DNA of 64,000 nucleotides from Geobacillus thermoleovorans (GTDB lineage Bacteria > Bacillota > Bacilli > Bacillales > Anoxybacillaceae). The notes under the pieces were generated by a model that searched no databases, was not told the DNA's origin, and saw nothing but the letters and a program-made list of their open reading frames with translations. The stretch is taken from NCBI RefSeq assembly GCF_001610955.1, contig NZ_CP014335.1, positions 1,219,001 through 1,283,000 of the forward strand. Direction: 5' to 3'. Below, piece by piece: positions 1 through 9,184 of the stretch (the first letter of the stretch is position 1; each line of letters opens with the position of its first letter). A program made the translations under genes and the position numbers.

Positions 1-47
1 AAAATGTTCTCCACAAAGTCTTGACTGACTCTCCGGAACAAACCCCA

Positions 48-76
48 TTGTGTTTCCTTGCCGCTCGCGATATACT
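48..76 (+). promoter_or_regulatory. Candidate SigA promoter of miaB
   Basis: TTGTGT at 48-53 and TATACT at 71-76 are separated by 17 bp, which fits a vegetative promoter. The only gene downstream is miaB, about 110 bp away. The region 77-170 shows no other feature. Confidence 0.5.
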
Positions 77-185
77 ATGGTAGTGTGTGGTTGGAAGAAA
101 TTTGCCGAGGCGAGGCCGGCTGCACAGGAAACGGCGGCCGCTCGTCTCGGATGATCGAATGATTTTGTGAAGAAAGGAGATTGCT

Positions 186-1781
186 ATGAACGAAAAACAA
201 CGTTTGGAGCAAACGGGACAAATCAAAACCGAAAGCCATCCAGCGGACAGAAAATCCGCCTTGGACCGGCTGAAAGAAAAAACGACGAAAGACTATGAGA
301 AATATTTCACGAGCGTGTTTCTCCCGCCGAATTTAAAAGAGGCGAAGAAACGCGGCAAAGAGGAAGTCAAGTACGTCAAAGACTTTTCGATTCCTGAAGA
401 GTTTCGCGGCATGGGGCGCGGACGGAAGTTTTACATCCGCACGTATGGCTGTCAAATGAACGAGCACGATACGGAAGTGATGGCTGGCATTTTCATGGCG
501 CTCGGCTATGAGCCGACCGACCGTCCGGAAGAGGCAAACGTCATTTTGCTCAACACGTGCGCGATCCGTGAAAACGCGGAAAACAAAGTGTTTGGCGAGC
601 TCGGCTACTTAAAGCCGCTCAAAACGACGAACCCGGACTTATTGCTCGGCGTGTGCGGCTGTATGTCGCAAGAAGAATCGGTTGTCAAGAAAATTTTAAA
701 ACAATACCAATACGTCGACCTCATTTTCGGCACGCACAACATCCATCGCCTGCCGTACATTTTGCATGAGGCGTACATGTCGAAAGAAATGGTCGTCGAA
801 GTATGGTCGAAAGAGGGCGACGTTGTTGAAAACTTGCCGAAAGTGCGCAAAGGGAAGATTAAAGCATGGGTCAACATTATGTACGGCTGTGACAAGTTTT
901 GCACGTACTGCATCGTTCCGTACACGCGCGGCAAAGAGCGAAGCCGCCGTCCGGAAGACATCATCCAAGAAGTGCGCCAGCTCGCCGCCCAAGGCTATAA
1001 AGAAATTACGCTCCTTGGGCAAAACGTCAACGCTTACGGAAAGGATTTCACCGACATCCAGTACGGCCTTGGCGATTTAATGGATGAGCTGCGCAAAATT
1101 GACATTGCGCGCATCCGCTTCACAACGAGCCATCCGCGCGACTTTGACGACCGGCTCATCGAAGTGCTCGCCAAACGCGGCAACTTGGTTGAGCATATCC
1201 ATTTGCCGGTGCAATCGGGCAGCACGGAAATTTTAAAAATGATGGGCCGCAAATATACGCGCGAGGAGTACTTGGAGCTCGTTCGCAAAATCAAAGCCGC
1301 CATTCCGGATGTCGCGTTGACGACGGATATTATCGTCGGCTTCCCGAACGAGACGGACGAGCAGTTTGAAGAAACGCTGTCGCTTTACCGTGAAGTCGAA
1401 TTTGACTCGGCCTACACGTTCATCTATTCACCGCGCGAAGGCACGCCGGCGGCGAACATGAAGGACAACGTGCCGATGGAAGTGAAAAAAGAGCGGCTCA
1501 AGCGTCTCAACGACCTTGTTCAAGAAATCGCGGCCAAGAAAATGAAGCAATACGAAGGGCAAGTCGTCGAAGTGCTTGTGGAAGGCGAAAGCAAAACGAA
1601 TCCGGATGTATTGGCGGGTTATACGCGCAAAAACAAGCTCGTCCACTTCGTCGGCCCCAAATCGCTCATTGGCCAATTGGTCAACGTGCGCATTACGCAG
1701 GCAAAGACGTGGACGCTGACGGGCGAGCTAGTCAATGAAGCGATCGAGGTGAACGAACATGGCAAAATATACGCGGGATGA
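186..1781 (+). CDS. miaB: tRNA-2-methylthio-N6-dimethylallyladenosine synthase MiaB
   Basis: Radical-SAM methylthiotransferase that converts i6A37 to ms2i6A37 in tRNAs reading UNN codons; it acts after MiaA, whose gene lies near 12.6 kb. The N-terminal methylthiotransferase domain has the three cluster cysteines near residues 89, 125 and 159. The radical-SAM CxxxCxxC motif ([10 protein letters not shown]) places Cys at about 235, 239 and 242, and a TRAM-like RNA-binding domain forms the C-terminus. The 531-residue length is slightly longer than B. subtilis YmcB because of a charged N-terminal extension of about 70 residues. The ATG is chosen for the GAAAGGAGA ribosome-binding site at 171-179. 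The 3' end overlaps ymcA by 23 bases, so translation is probably coupled. Identification is secure. Confidence 0.97.
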   Translation: MNEKQRLEQTGQIKTESHPADRKSALDRLKEKTTKDYEKYFTSVFLPPNLKEAKKRGKEEVKYVKDFSIPEEFRGMGRGRKFYIRTYGCQMNEHDTEVMAGIFMALGYEPTDRPEEANVILLNTCAIRENAENKVFGELGYLKPLKTTNPDLLLGVCGCMSQEESVVKKILKQYQYVDLIFGTHNIHRLPYILHEAYMSKEMVVEVWSKEGDVVENLPKVRKGKIKAWVNIMYGCDKFCTYCIVPYTRGKERSRRPEDIIQEVRQLAAQGYKEITLLGQNVNAYGKDFTDIQYGLGDLMDELRKIDIARIRFTTSHPRDFDDRLIEVLAKRGNLVEHIHLPVQSGSTEILKMMGRKYTREEYLELVRKIKAAIPDVALTTDIIVGFPNETDEQFEETLSLYREVEFDSAYTFIYSPREGTPAANMKDNVPMEVKKERLKRLNDLVQEIAAKKMKQYEGQVVEVLVEGESKTNPDVLAGYTRKNKLVHFVGPKSLIGQLVNVRITQAKTWTLTGELVNEAIEVNEHGKIYAG

Positions 1782-2190
1782 TATCTTGGCCCAGGCGAAG
1801 CAGCTGGCGAAAATGATCGCCGAAACGGAAGAAGTCGACTTTTTCAAACGAGCGGAAGAAAAAATCCACCAAAACGAAAAAGTGCGCACGTTGATCAACG
1901 AGCTGAAATCGCTGCAAAAGCAAGCGGTCAACCTTCAGCATTACGGAAAACATGAAGCGCTGAAACAGGTTGAGGCCAAAATTGACGCCATTTACGAAGA
2001 GTTGTCGCAAATCCCGATCGTCAGCGAATTCCAGCAGTCCCAATCCGATGTGAACGACCTGCTTCAGCTCGTCGCCTCGACGATTTCGAATACGGTGACC
2101 GATGAAATTCTCGCTTCGACGGGCGGCGATGTGCTGCGCGGCGAAACCGGCGCCGCGCTTCGCTACAACAAACACGGCGGCTGCCATTAA
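1759..2190 (+). CDS. ymcA: Y-complex protein RicA (YmcA)
   Basis: In B. subtilis YmcA forms a complex with YlbF and YaaT that carries Fe-S clusters, stimulates RNase Y-dependent mRNA maturation and influences biofilm, competence and sporulation decisions. This 143-residue protein is mostly helical and charged and ends in a Gly-Gly-Cys-His tail that may supply a cluster ligand. The start lies inside the last codons of miaB, with a GAGGTGA ribosome-binding site at 1746-1752, and the two genes also adjoin in B. subtilis. Its first ten residues ([10 protein letters not shown]) are identical to those of glutamine synthetase at 28709, discussed as a finding. A hairpin terminator follows. Confidence 0.92.
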   Translation: MAKYTRDDILAQAKQLAKMIAETEEVDFFKRAEEKIHQNEKVRTLINELKSLQKQAVNLQHYGKHEALKQVEAKIDAIYEELSQIPIVSEFQQSQSDVNDLLQLVASTISNTVTDEILASTGGDVLRGETGAALRYNKHGGCH

Positions 2191-2203
2191 TGGCATGCGG
2201 CTC

Positions 2204-2231
2204 AAAAGCGTCCTTTGGGGCGCTTTTTTTC
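2204..2231 (+). terminator. Rho-independent terminator after miaB-ymcA
   Basis: AAAAGCG at 2204-2210 pairs with CGCTTTT at 2221-2227. The stem can extend through TCC/GGG, and a T-run follows. It closes the miaB-ymcA unit. Confidence 0.85.
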
Positions 2232-2312
2232 TTATGGGCGCGCTCTCCCTTTCCCCGAACCGCGGGCGGCTGCCTGGCGGCAAAAAAGAAGGCACATCGA
2301 ACGGAGCAGGCG

Positions 2313-2380
2313 CATACAATGAACTATACGGAATAATGATTCATTTGCTGTGCACATTAGCGGAGATGGCGCATAGGATG
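2313..2380 (+). promoter_or_regulatory. Candidate sporulation (SigE/SigK-type) promoters of cotE
   Basis: CATACAAT at 2313-2320 matches a SigE -10 but lacks a good -35. Further down, AC at 2354-2355 followed after 16 bp by CATAGGATG at 2372-2380 resembles the SigK pattern AC-N16/17-CATANNNTA with one mismatch. B. subtilis cotE has both an early SigE and a late SigK promoter, so a two-promoter layout is plausible. Assignment is tentative. Confidence 0.35.
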
Positions 2381-2413
2381 AAATGAAGATTCATTTGAGG
2401 AGGGTTCCGTTCG

Positions 2414-2962
2414 ATGTCTGAATACAGAGAAATTATTACGAAAGCCGTTGTCGGCAAAGGCCGCAAGTTTACACAATCGACCCATACGGTGACGGCGCCG
2501 AACCGCCCGTCAAGCATTCTTGGCTGCTGGATCATCAACCACCGTTATGAAGCGAAAAAATGCGATAAAACGGTCGAAATTCACGGCCATTATGACATCA
2601 ACGTCTGGTATTCGTACAACCACAATACAAAAACCGAAGTCGTCACCGAAACGGTGTCGTATACGGACGTCGTCAAATTAAAATATCGCGACAAAGATAA
2701 TTTAATCAGCGATGACACCGATGTCATCGTCCGCGTCATCCAGCAGCCGAACTGCCTCGAATGCACGATTTCGCCAAACGGCAATAAAATCGTTGTCGAT
2801 GTTGAGCGGGAGTTTGTCGCCGAAGTGATCGGCGAAACGAAGGTGTGCGTTGCCATCAATCCGGAAGGATGCGGCAAGGACGACGATTTTTGCGACGAGG
2901 ATGACCTTGATGAAGAATTAGAAGATTTAAGCCCAGATTTGCTGCTTGGCGAAGAAGAATAA
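2414..2962 (+). CDS. cotE: Outer spore coat morphogenetic protein CotE
   Basis: CotE is made in the mother cell and directs assembly of the outer coat around the forespore. The 182-residue product keeps the conserved N-terminal start ([13 protein letters not shown]), the INVWYSY core and the QQPNCLE motif seen in B. subtilis CotE. It ends in the characteristic very acidic tail (residues about 155-182, rich in Asp and Glu) used to recruit other coat proteins. Length is normal for the family. A GAGGAGGG ribosome-binding site at 2398-2405 fixes the start. The gene stands alone between two terminators, between ymcA and mutS as in B. subtilis. Confidence 0.96.
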   Translation: MSEYREIITKAVVGKGRKFTQSTHTVTAPNRPSSILGCWIINHRYEAKKCDKTVEIHGHYDINVWYSYNHNTKTEVVTETVSYTDVVKLKYRDKDNLISDDTDVIVRVIQQPNCLECTISPNGNKIVVDVEREFVAEVIGETKVCVAINPEGCGKDDDFCDEDDLDEELEDLSPDLLLGEEE

Positions 2963-2992
2963 AACTAGGAAATTTCTTTCCTAGTTTTTTCT
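2961..2992 (+). terminator. Terminator of cotE
   Basis: AAAACTAGGAAA at 2961-2972 pairs perfectly with TTTCCTAGTTTT at 2977-2988 around a TTTC loop, with further T residues after it. Confidence 0.9.
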
Positions 2993-3001
2993 TTTGCCGC
3001 T

Positions 3002-3010
3002 TGTTATAAT
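3002..3010 (+). promoter_or_regulatory. Extended -10 promoter of mutSL
   Basis: TGT followed directly by TATAAT (3005-3010) is an extended -10 element. No strong -35 is visible because that position overlaps the cotE terminator. It lies 48 bases ahead of the mutS start. Confidence 0.6.
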
Positions 3011-3058
3011 AGTAGCGCAATCAACGAGCCTTCGGGCCGAAAAGGTTGGGGAGAAGCG

Positions 3059-5767
3059 ATGCCATCGTACACACCGATGATCCAGCAATATTTGCACATT
3101 AAAGCGCAATATCCGGACGCGTTTTTATTTTTCCGGCTTGGCGATTTTTACGAACTGTTTTTTGACGACGCCATCAAGGCGGCGCAAGAGCTGGAAATTA
3201 CATTAACAAGCCGCGACGGCGGCGATGAACGGGTGCCGATGTGCGGGGTGCCGTACCATTCGGCGCAAGGATATATTGAGCAGTTAATCGAAAAGGGATA
3301 TAAAGTCGCCATTTGCGAACAAGTCGAAGACCCGAAAACGGCCAAAGGCGTCGTTCGCCGCGAAGTTGTGCAGCTCATCACCCCAGGGACGCTCATGGAA
3401 GGCAAAGGGCTCACCGAGAAGGAAAACCACTACTTGGCGGCGCTCACGCCGTTTGCTGATGGTACATACGGATTGGCTTACGCCGATTTGTCGACCGGCG
3501 AGGTCCGGTTGACGCTTCTTTCTTCGTGGGAGGAAGCGGCAAACGAATTGCACGCCGTTGGAGCGCGGGAGATCATCGTTGCCACAGACAGCGGCGAAGA
3601 GTGGGTGCGCGAGCTGAAAGAGCGGTACGGGGCGGCGGTCTCTTATGAGGACGACACATCTCTATGCGACGAATGGAACGGCGTCATCGGCCATGTGGCG
3701 CAAGAAAAGCTGCGGCAGGCCGCAGCCCGCTTGCTTCATTACCTCGTCCGCACGCAAAAGCGGCGGCTCGATCATTTGCAGCCGGCTGAGTTGTATCAAG
3801 TTGACCACTATATGAAAATGGACCGACATTCCAAGCTGCATTTGGAATTGGTCGAAACGGTGCGGTCAAAAGGAAGGAAAGGCTCGTTGTTATGGCTTTT
3901 GGATGAAACGGTGACAGCGATGGGTGGGCGGCTCTTAAAACAATGGCTGGACCGGCCGCTCATTGATCGGCGCGAAATCGAACGGCGCCTCGATTTTGTG
4001 GAAACGTTGAAAACGAGCTATTTTGAACGGCAGGAGCTGCGCGACAGGCTGCGCGGCGTTTACGACATTGAGCGCCTTGTCGGCCGTGTCTCCTACGGCA
4101 ACGCCAATGCCCGCGATCTCGTGCAGCTGAAAAAGTCGCTTCTTCAAGTGCCGGCGCTCCGCCAGACGGTCGGCGCACTGCCGCTCGCTGAAGCGGACAA
4201 GCTGTGCGAGCGCCTTGACCCGTGCGAAGAGCTCGTCGATTTGCTCGAGCGCTCGATTCAAGAACAGCCGCCGCTTTCCGTCAAAGAAGGGAACCTCATC
4301 AAAGACGGATATGACAAGCAGCTCGACCGCTACCGCGATGCGAGCCGCAACGGCAAGGCGTGGATCGCTGAACTTGAGGCGAAGGAGCGGGAAGCGACCG
4401 GCATCAAATCGCTCAAAGTCGGCTACAACCGAGTGTTTGGCTACTATATTGAAGTGACAAAGCCCAATCTCCCCCTTGTTCCGGAAGGACGTTACGAGCG
4501 GAAGCAGACGCTCGCCAACGCCGAGCGGTTTATCACCCCGGAGTTGAAGGAAAAAGAGGCGCTCATTTTGGAGGCGGAAGAAAAAAGCATCGAACTCGAA
4601 TATGAACTGTTTGTCGCCATTCGCGAGCAGGTGAAGCAATACATCCCGCGCCTGCAGACGTTGGCGAAAGCCATTGCCGAGCTTGATGTGCTTCAATCAT
4701 TCGCAACGATCAGCGACGAGTATCGCTACGTGCGTCCGCAGTTTTCCACGGAGCGCGTCTTGGTGATTCAAGGCGGCCGCCACCCGGTTGTCGAAAAAGT
4801 GCTCGGCGCGCAAATGTACGTGCCGAATGACTGCTACATGAACCGCGAGCGGGAAATGCTGCTCATCACTGGACCGAACATGGCTGGAAAAAGCACGTAC
4901 ATGCGGCAAGTGGCGCTCACCGCCGTCATGGCGCAAATCGGCTGTTTCGTTCCCGCCGAGCGGGCGGTGCTGCCCATTTTTGACCAAGTGTTCACCCGCA
5001 TCGGCGCTGCTGACGACCTGTCGGCAGGACAAAGCACGTTTATGGTCGAAATGTTGGAGGCGCGCCACGCCATCGCTCATGCGACACAAAACAGCCTCAT
5101 TTTGTTTGATGAAATCGGGCGCGGCACATCGACGTACGACGGCATGGCGCTCGCCCAGGCGATCATTGAGTACATTCACGACCATATCGGCGCGAAAACA
5201 CTATTTAGCACCCACTACCATGAACTCACCGCCTTGGAGCGTTCGCTCCCGCGGCTTTCGAACGTCCATGCCCGCGCCATCGAGGAAAACGGCAAAGTCG
5301 TCTTTTTGCATCAAATCGCCGACGGGCCGGCCGACAAGAGCTACGGCATTCACGTCGCCGAACTGGCCGGGCTGCCGGCTTCGCTCATTGAACGCGCGCG
5401 GGCCATTTTAGCGGAACTGGAGAAAGCGGCGGGAAAACAGGAAGCCGCCGCAGGCAGGATGGACGATGGCGCTTTGGCGGAAGCGGGTTTGGCTTTTCAG
5501 GGGAACGAAGCGTTAGACGTCGGCAGCAAGGTTGAGCGCGAGAAGGCCTCCCGTCCGTCAGCCGGCGCGGCGCGGGAGGGCGTTTTGGCGGAAGCGGCGT
5601 TTGAGCAGCTGAGCATGTTTCCTGACCTTGCCCCGGCGCCTGTGGAGCCGCCTCTTTCAAGCAAAGAGAAAAAGGCGCTCGCGGCGCTGAAAGAGATCAA
5701 TTTGCTCGAGATGACGCCGCTTGAGGCGCTCAACAAACTGTATGAACTGCAAAAGCTCCTCAAGTAA
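3059..5767 (+). CDS. mutS: DNA mismatch repair protein MutS
   Basis: MutS scans DNA, binds mispairs and recruits MutL. The N-terminal domain carries the mismatch-probing Phe-x-Glu in the GDFYELF segment near residue 30. Connector, lever and clamp domains follow, then the ABC-type ATPase with Walker [10 protein letters not shown], Walker [14 protein letters not shown] and the conserved STHYHEL. At 902 residues it is about 40 longer than B. subtilis MutS. The extra length is an Ala/Glu/Gly-rich linker (about residues 800-865) between the ATPase and the C-terminal tetramerisation helix. mutL follows 14 bases later with its own AAAGGAGGG site, so the pair forms one operon. Confidence 0.98.
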   Translation: MPSYTPMIQQYLHIKAQYPDAFLFFRLGDFYELFFDDAIKAAQELEITLTSRDGGDERVPMCGVPYHSAQGYIEQLIEKGYKVAICEQVEDPKTAKGVVRREVVQLITPGTLMEGKGLTEKENHYLAALTPFADGTYGLAYADLSTGEVRLTLLSSWEEAANELHAVGAREIIVATDSGEEWVRELKERYGAAVSYEDDTSLCDEWNGVIGHVAQEKLRQAAARLLHYLVRTQKRRLDHLQPAELYQVDHYMKMDRHSKLHLELVETVRSKGRKGSLLWLLDETVTAMGGRLLKQWLDRPLIDRREIERRLDFVETLKTSYFERQELRDRLRGVYDIERLVGRVSYGNANARDLVQLKKSLLQVPALRQTVGALPLAEADKLCERLDPCEELVDLLERSIQEQPPLSVKEGNLIKDGYDKQLDRYRDASRNGKAWIAELEAKEREATGIKSLKVGYNRVFGYYIEVTKPNLPLVPEGRYERKQTLANAERFITPELKEKEALILEAEEKSIELEYELFVAIREQVKQYIPRLQTLAKAIAELDVLQSFATISDEYRYVRPQFSTERVLVIQGGRHPVVEKVLGAQMYVPNDCYMNREREMLLITGPNMAGKSTYMRQVALTAVMAQIGCFVPAERAVLPIFDQVFTRIGAADDLSAGQSTFMVEMLEARHAIAHATQNSLILFDEIGRGTSTYDGMALAQAIIEYIHDHIGAKTLFSTHYHELTALERSLPRLSNVHARAIEENGKVVFLHQIADGPADKSYGIHVAELAGLPASLIERARAILAELEKAAGKQEAAAGRMDDGALAEAGLAFQGNEALDVGSKVEREKASRPSAGAAREGVLAEAAFEQLSMFPDLAPAPVEPPLSSKEKKALAALKEINLLEMTPLEALNKLYELQKLLK

Positions 5768-5781
5768 AGGAGGGAGGCCCG

Positions 5782-7674
5782 ATGGGACGCATCCGCAAGC
5801 TCGATGACCTGCTGGCAAACAAAATCGCCGCCGGCGAGGTCGTCGAGCGGCCGGCTTCGGTCGTCAAGGAGTTGGTGGAAAACGCCATTGATGCCCATAG
5901 TACGGTCATCAACATCGAGCTTGAAGAGGCGGGAATGGCGAAAATCCGCGTCATCGACAACGGCGACGGCATGGAGGAAGACGACTGCTTGCTCGCTTTT
6001 GAACGCCATGCGACAAGCAAAATTCATGACGAGCACGATTTGTTCCGCATCCGCACGCTCGGGTTCCGCGGTGAGGCGCTGCCGAGCATCGCTTCTGTAT
6101 CCGAAGTGGAGCTGACGACCGGCACGGGCAGCGGACCGGGAACGAAGCTTGTGCTTCAAGGCGGCGCACTCGTCTCCCGCGAGCGGGCGGCGGGGCGCAA
6201 AGGAACGGATATTACCGTATCGAACTTGTTTTTCAACACCCCAGCGCGCTTGAAATATATGAAAACGATCCACACCGAGCTCGGCCATGCGGCCGACGTC
6301 GTCAACCGACTAGCGCTCGCCCATCCGGACGTATCATTTCGCCTCCGCCACCAGGGCAAAACATTGCTTGCCACCAATGGCAGCGGCGATGTCCGGCACG
6401 TGCTCGCCGCTATTTACGGCGCCGAGACGGCGAGACAAATGATCCCCATCGAAGCGGAATCGCTCGATTTTACCGTTCGCGGCTACATTTCGCCGCCGGA
6501 CGTGACGCGCGCCTCGCGCAACTACATCTCGCTTGTTGTCAACGGCCGCTATGTGCGCAGCGTGCCGCTCATGAAAGCGATTGAAGCCGGCTACCATACG
6601 CTCTTGCCGATCGGCCGCTATCCGATTGTGTTTTTATCCATTGAAATGGATCCGGTGCTTGTCGATGTCAACGTCCATCCGGCAAAGCTCGAAGTCCGCT
6701 TTAGCAAGGAAGCAGAGCTGAATGAGCTCGTCACAGACGCCATCCGCCAGGCATTTCGCAAGCGGACGCTCATTCCGTCCGTATCTGCCGACAGCAAGAT
6801 GGCAAAACCAAAGGCGGAGCAGGCGGCTTGGACGTTCACTCATCGCGTCCGCGAGCCGTCTGTCTTATCGAGCGACATCGGCGGCGGGGAAGATGCGACC
6901 GCCCCTCTTGCGCCGCTAACCGGTGACGCACCGGCTGAGCGGCCATCCGCGGCTGTGCAGACGGATGAATGTGGAATACCGGACGAACATGGGCCCGCTT
7001 TCGAGCGAAAGCAGGAGGAAGAGGAGGGAGAAGAGCGGTGCTCTCCCCGCTTGCCGACAGATGGGCAAGCGGAGGATAAAGCGGCGGCCGATCGCCTGCC
7101 GCCGCTTTATCCGATTGGACAATTGCATGGGACGTACATTTTGGCGGAGAACGAACATGGGCTGTATATGATCGATCAGCATGCGGCTCAAGAGCGGATC
7201 AACTATGAATATTTCCGGGAAAAACTCGGCGAAGCCACGAAGGAAGTGCAGGAGCTGCTCGTTCCGTTGATGTTTGAATATCCAGCCGACGAGTACGAGC
7301 GGATCGCCGCCTGCCGCGATGAGCTGGCGCGCTGCGGCGTGTTTCTTGAGCCGTTTGGGCCGCGGGCGTTTCTCGTTCGCTCCCATCCGACGTGGTTTCC
7401 GAAAGGGAGAGAAAGGGAAATCATCGAGGAAATGATCGAACAAGTGTTGGCGGCCAAAACGGTCGACATCAAGCAATTGCGCGAACAAGCGGCGATCTTA
7501 ATGAGCTGCAAGCGCGCCATTAAAGCAAACCAACATTTGCGCCAGGATGAACTGTTCGCTTTGCTTGAGGCGCTGCGGCAGACAACGGACCCATTTACTT
7601 GTCCCCACGGCCGGCCGATCATCGTTCATTTTTCGACATATGAAATTGAAAAACTATTTAAACGGGTGATGTAG
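5782..7674 (+). CDS. mutL: DNA mismatch repair protein MutL
   Basis: GHKL ATPase that couples mismatch recognition to strand incision. The N-terminal domain shows ENAIDAH, DNGDGM and FRGEAL motifs. The C-terminal endonuclease motif [12 protein letters not shown] and the CPHGRPI metal-binding motif show that this is an incising MutL of the kind found in organisms without MutH. The linker between the domains (about residues 345-450) is long, acidic and Pro/Ala-rich. Length 630 is typical. It is the last gene of mutSL and is followed by a strong terminator. Confidence 0.98.
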   Translation: MGRIRKLDDLLANKIAAGEVVERPASVVKELVENAIDAHSTVINIELEEAGMAKIRVIDNGDGMEEDDCLLAFERHATSKIHDEHDLFRIRTLGFRGEALPSIASVSEVELTTGTGSGPGTKLVLQGGALVSRERAAGRKGTDITVSNLFFNTPARLKYMKTIHTELGHAADVVNRLALAHPDVSFRLRHQGKTLLATNGSGDVRHVLAAIYGAETARQMIPIEAESLDFTVRGYISPPDVTRASRNYISLVVNGRYVRSVPLMKAIEAGYHTLLPIGRYPIVFLSIEMDPVLVDVNVHPAKLEVRFSKEAELNELVTDAIRQAFRKRTLIPSVSADSKMAKPKAEQAAWTFTHRVREPSVLSSDIGGGEDATAPLAPLTGDAPAERPSAAVQTDECGIPDEHGPAFERKQEEEEGEERCSPRLPTDGQAEDKAAADRLPPLYPIGQLHGTYILAENEHGLYMIDQHAAQERINYEYFREKLGEATKEVQELLVPLMFEYPADEYERIAACRDELARCGVFLEPFGPRAFLVRSHPTWFPKGREREIIEEMIEQVLAAKTVDIKQLREQAAILMSCKRAIKANQHLRQDELFALLEALRQTTDPFTCPHGRPIIVHFSTYEIEKLFKRVM

Positions 7675-7677
7675 CCT

Positions 7678-7711
7678 GCGCCCCCTTTGCGCGACAAAGG
7701 GGGCGCTTTTT
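7678..7711 (+). terminator. Terminator of mutSL
   Basis: A perfect 12-bp stem, GCGCCCCCTTTG (7678-7689) with CAAAGGGGGCGC (7695-7706), is followed by five T residues. The first WalR-type half-site of the next gene begins at the end of this T-run. Confidence 0.93.
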
Positions 7712-7749
7712 GTAATCGTTTTGTAATCTACTTTTATTCTTTCTGTTAC
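7711..7749 (+). promoter_or_regulatory. WalR (YycF)-type direct repeats ahead of the wall endopeptidase
   Basis: TGTAAT at 7711-7716, then a 5-bp spacer and TGTAAT at 7722-7727, matches the WalR consensus TGTWAH-N5-TGTWAH exactly. TGTTAC at 7744-7749 lies in the same 11-bp phase and also fits TGTWAH, while the in-phase position 7733-7738 holds a degenerate TTTATT. A TATAAT at 7772-7777 is the likely -10. WalR is the essential wall-homeostasis regulator and lytE is a known target in B. subtilis. Confidence 0.75.
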
Positions 7750-7801
7750 AGACGGATTGCTTTGATTTTACTATAATGGCTCATGTGTAGGAATACGTGG
7801 T

Positions 7802-7860
7802 GAATTTTGTAGAGTGATAGCGAATTTTGTATAAACATGGATACATAAAGATGGATACAT
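7802..7860 (+). repeat. Two short direct-repeat pairs in the leader of the wall endopeptidase gene
   Basis: GAATTTTGTA occurs at 7802-7811 and 7822-7831 (20-bp period), and ATGGATACAT at 7837-7846 and 7851-7860 (14-bp period). Both pairs lie between the -10 and the start codon. Their role is unknown; slippage or regulator binding are possible. Confidence 0.6.
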
Positions 7861-7882
7861 CGACGTCATAGGGGGATGCAGC

Positions 7883-8908
7883 ATGAAAAAGACGGTTGTA
7901 TTGACAAGCACGTTGATCGGCTCGCTGTTGGCCGGCCACGCGGCATCGGCGGCGAGCTATACGGTGCAAAAAGGCGATACGCTTTGGAAGATTGCCCGGC
8001 AATCCGGCACGACGGTCGCCGCGTTAAAGCAAGAAAACGGTTTGTCTTCGGATTTGATTTTTCCCGGACAAGTATTGCGCGTCAATGAACCAAATAAATC
8101 GAACGAAACTTCTTCGAATACATATACGGTCGAGCCTGGTGATACGCTAAGCGGAATCGCCCGCAAGTTTAGCACGACTGTGGATGCGTTGCTCAAGCTT
8201 AATCCAAGCATTACGAACCCAGACTTCATTCGCGCCGGGCAGAAGCTGCAAGTAGCAGGGGAACAGGAACGTTCCAATACATACAATGTGCAGCCGGCAG
8301 CCGTGCCGACAAGCGGCCGGTATATCGTGCAGGCGGGGGATACGCTGCTTGAGATTGCGAACAAGTTTCAAACGACGGTCGACCGTCTATTGGCACTGAA
8401 TCCGCAAATTACAAACCCGAACACCATCCGCATTGGCCAAGCCATTAAAGTGGCGGGCGGAACGACTGATGTCCGGGAGGCCAAGCAGCAAGTATCGGCC
8501 GCCAACTCGGCTGCCACTGAGTCGTCCACATCGCTTGCCGACCGAATCATCGATATTGCGGAAAAATATTTAGGGGCGCGTTATTTGTACGGAGCAAGCC
8601 CGTCGCGCACCGATGTGTTTGACTGCTCATCGTTTACGATGCGCGTCTTCAGCGAAGCCGGCATTTCGCTGCCGCGCACATCCACCGCTCAAGCGCAAGC
8701 CGGAAGAACGGTGTCGTTTAACCAATTGCAAAAAGGCGATCTCGTCTTTTTTGACACCGATTCAAATGGGACGATCAACCATGTCGGCATTTACGCTGGC
8801 AACGGGCAAATGATCAACGCGACCGTTTCGTTGGGTGTTGCGTATTCGTCGCTGACGTCATCCTATTGGAAAACGCGGTATGTAAAAGCGGTTCGGGTCA
8901 TCAACTAA
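7883..8908 (+). CDS. LysM-NlpC/P60 cell-wall D,L-endopeptidase (LytE/CwlS-like)
   Basis: Secreted peptidoglycan hydrolase expected to cut the gamma-D-Glu/meso-DAP bond of stem peptides. A signal peptide (KK followed by a hydrophobic stretch, cleavage near AASA at 20-24) precedes three LysM domains at roughly residues 25-68, 85-130 and 148-192, each starting YTV/YIV..GDTL. After a Ser/Thr/Ala linker comes an NlpC/P60 domain (about 225-341) with the catalytic Cys in FDCSSF and His in NHVGIYAG. The domain order matches B. subtilis LytE, which also has three LysM repeats. The ATG follows AGGGGG at 7869-7874. WalR-type repeats upstream fit a growth-linked autolysin. Which LytE/LytF/CwlS paralogue this is cannot be settled here. 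Confidence 0.9.
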   Translation: MKKTVVLTSTLIGSLLAGHAASAASYTVQKGDTLWKIARQSGTTVAALKQENGLSSDLIFPGQVLRVNEPNKSNETSSNTYTVEPGDTLSGIARKFSTTVDALLKLNPSITNPDFIRAGQKLQVAGEQERSNTYNVQPAAVPTSGRYIVQAGDTLLEIANKFQTTVDRLLALNPQITNPNTIRIGQAIKVAGGTTDVREAKQQVSAANSAATESSTSLADRIIDIAEKYLGARYLYGASPSRTDVFDCSSFTMRVFSEAGISLPRTSTAQAQAGRTVSFNQLQKGDLVFFDTDSNGTINHVGIYAGNGQMINATVSLGVAYSSLTSSYWKTRYVKAVRVIN

Positions 8909-8927
8909 ATGAAAGACGATTAACGCA

Positions 8928-8971
8928 GCTGTTCGTGCGAAGCCTTAGGCGCTTCGGTGAACAGCTTTTTT
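8928..8971 (+). terminator. Terminator after the wall endopeptidase
   Basis: AGCTGTTC (8928-8935) pairs with GAACAGCT (8959-8966). Inside it CGAAGC (8938-8943) pairs with GCTTCG (8951-8956), and a T-run follows. Confidence 0.88.
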
Positions 8972-9117
8972 GTTGTTCGTGCGAGTGAAAGCCGAATCCA
9001 ACAAAGATGCAGGATGATGCCGCGGAAAAACGGGTTAGCGGTTTTGAGGCTTTCTGCTTTTAAGGCAACAAAAAACAGCAACAAGTACAAATAGTCCGGC
9101 TTTCTGGCGCGTATCAT

Positions 9118-9147
9118 TTGGTGCCATGATGATTCATCATGTAAAAT
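9118..9147 (+). promoter_or_regulatory. Promoter with a palindromic operator ahead of the MFS exporter
   Basis: TTGGTG at 9118-9123 and TAAAAT at 9142-9147 (18-bp spacer) form a SigA-type promoter. The spacer is almost filled by a perfect palindrome, CATGATG-ATT-CATCATG (9125-9141). A dyad between -35 and -10 is a classic repressor site. No regulator gene sits beside the exporter, so the repressor would act in trans. Confidence 0.6.
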
Positions 9148-9184
9148 AAGATATTCATAGATGATCAAAAAGGAGGGCATTGGT

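Noticed and set aside
3935..4696. A 253-codon minus-strand frame inside mutS
   Set aside because: It is a shadow frame typical of GC-rich coding sequence, without a ribosome-binding site or family similarity.
8972..9117. Minus-strand frame ending just inside the terminator, which looked like a fragment of a repeated peptide
   Set aside because: It reads through the hairpin terminator, has no start signal, and I could not tie it to a known element.
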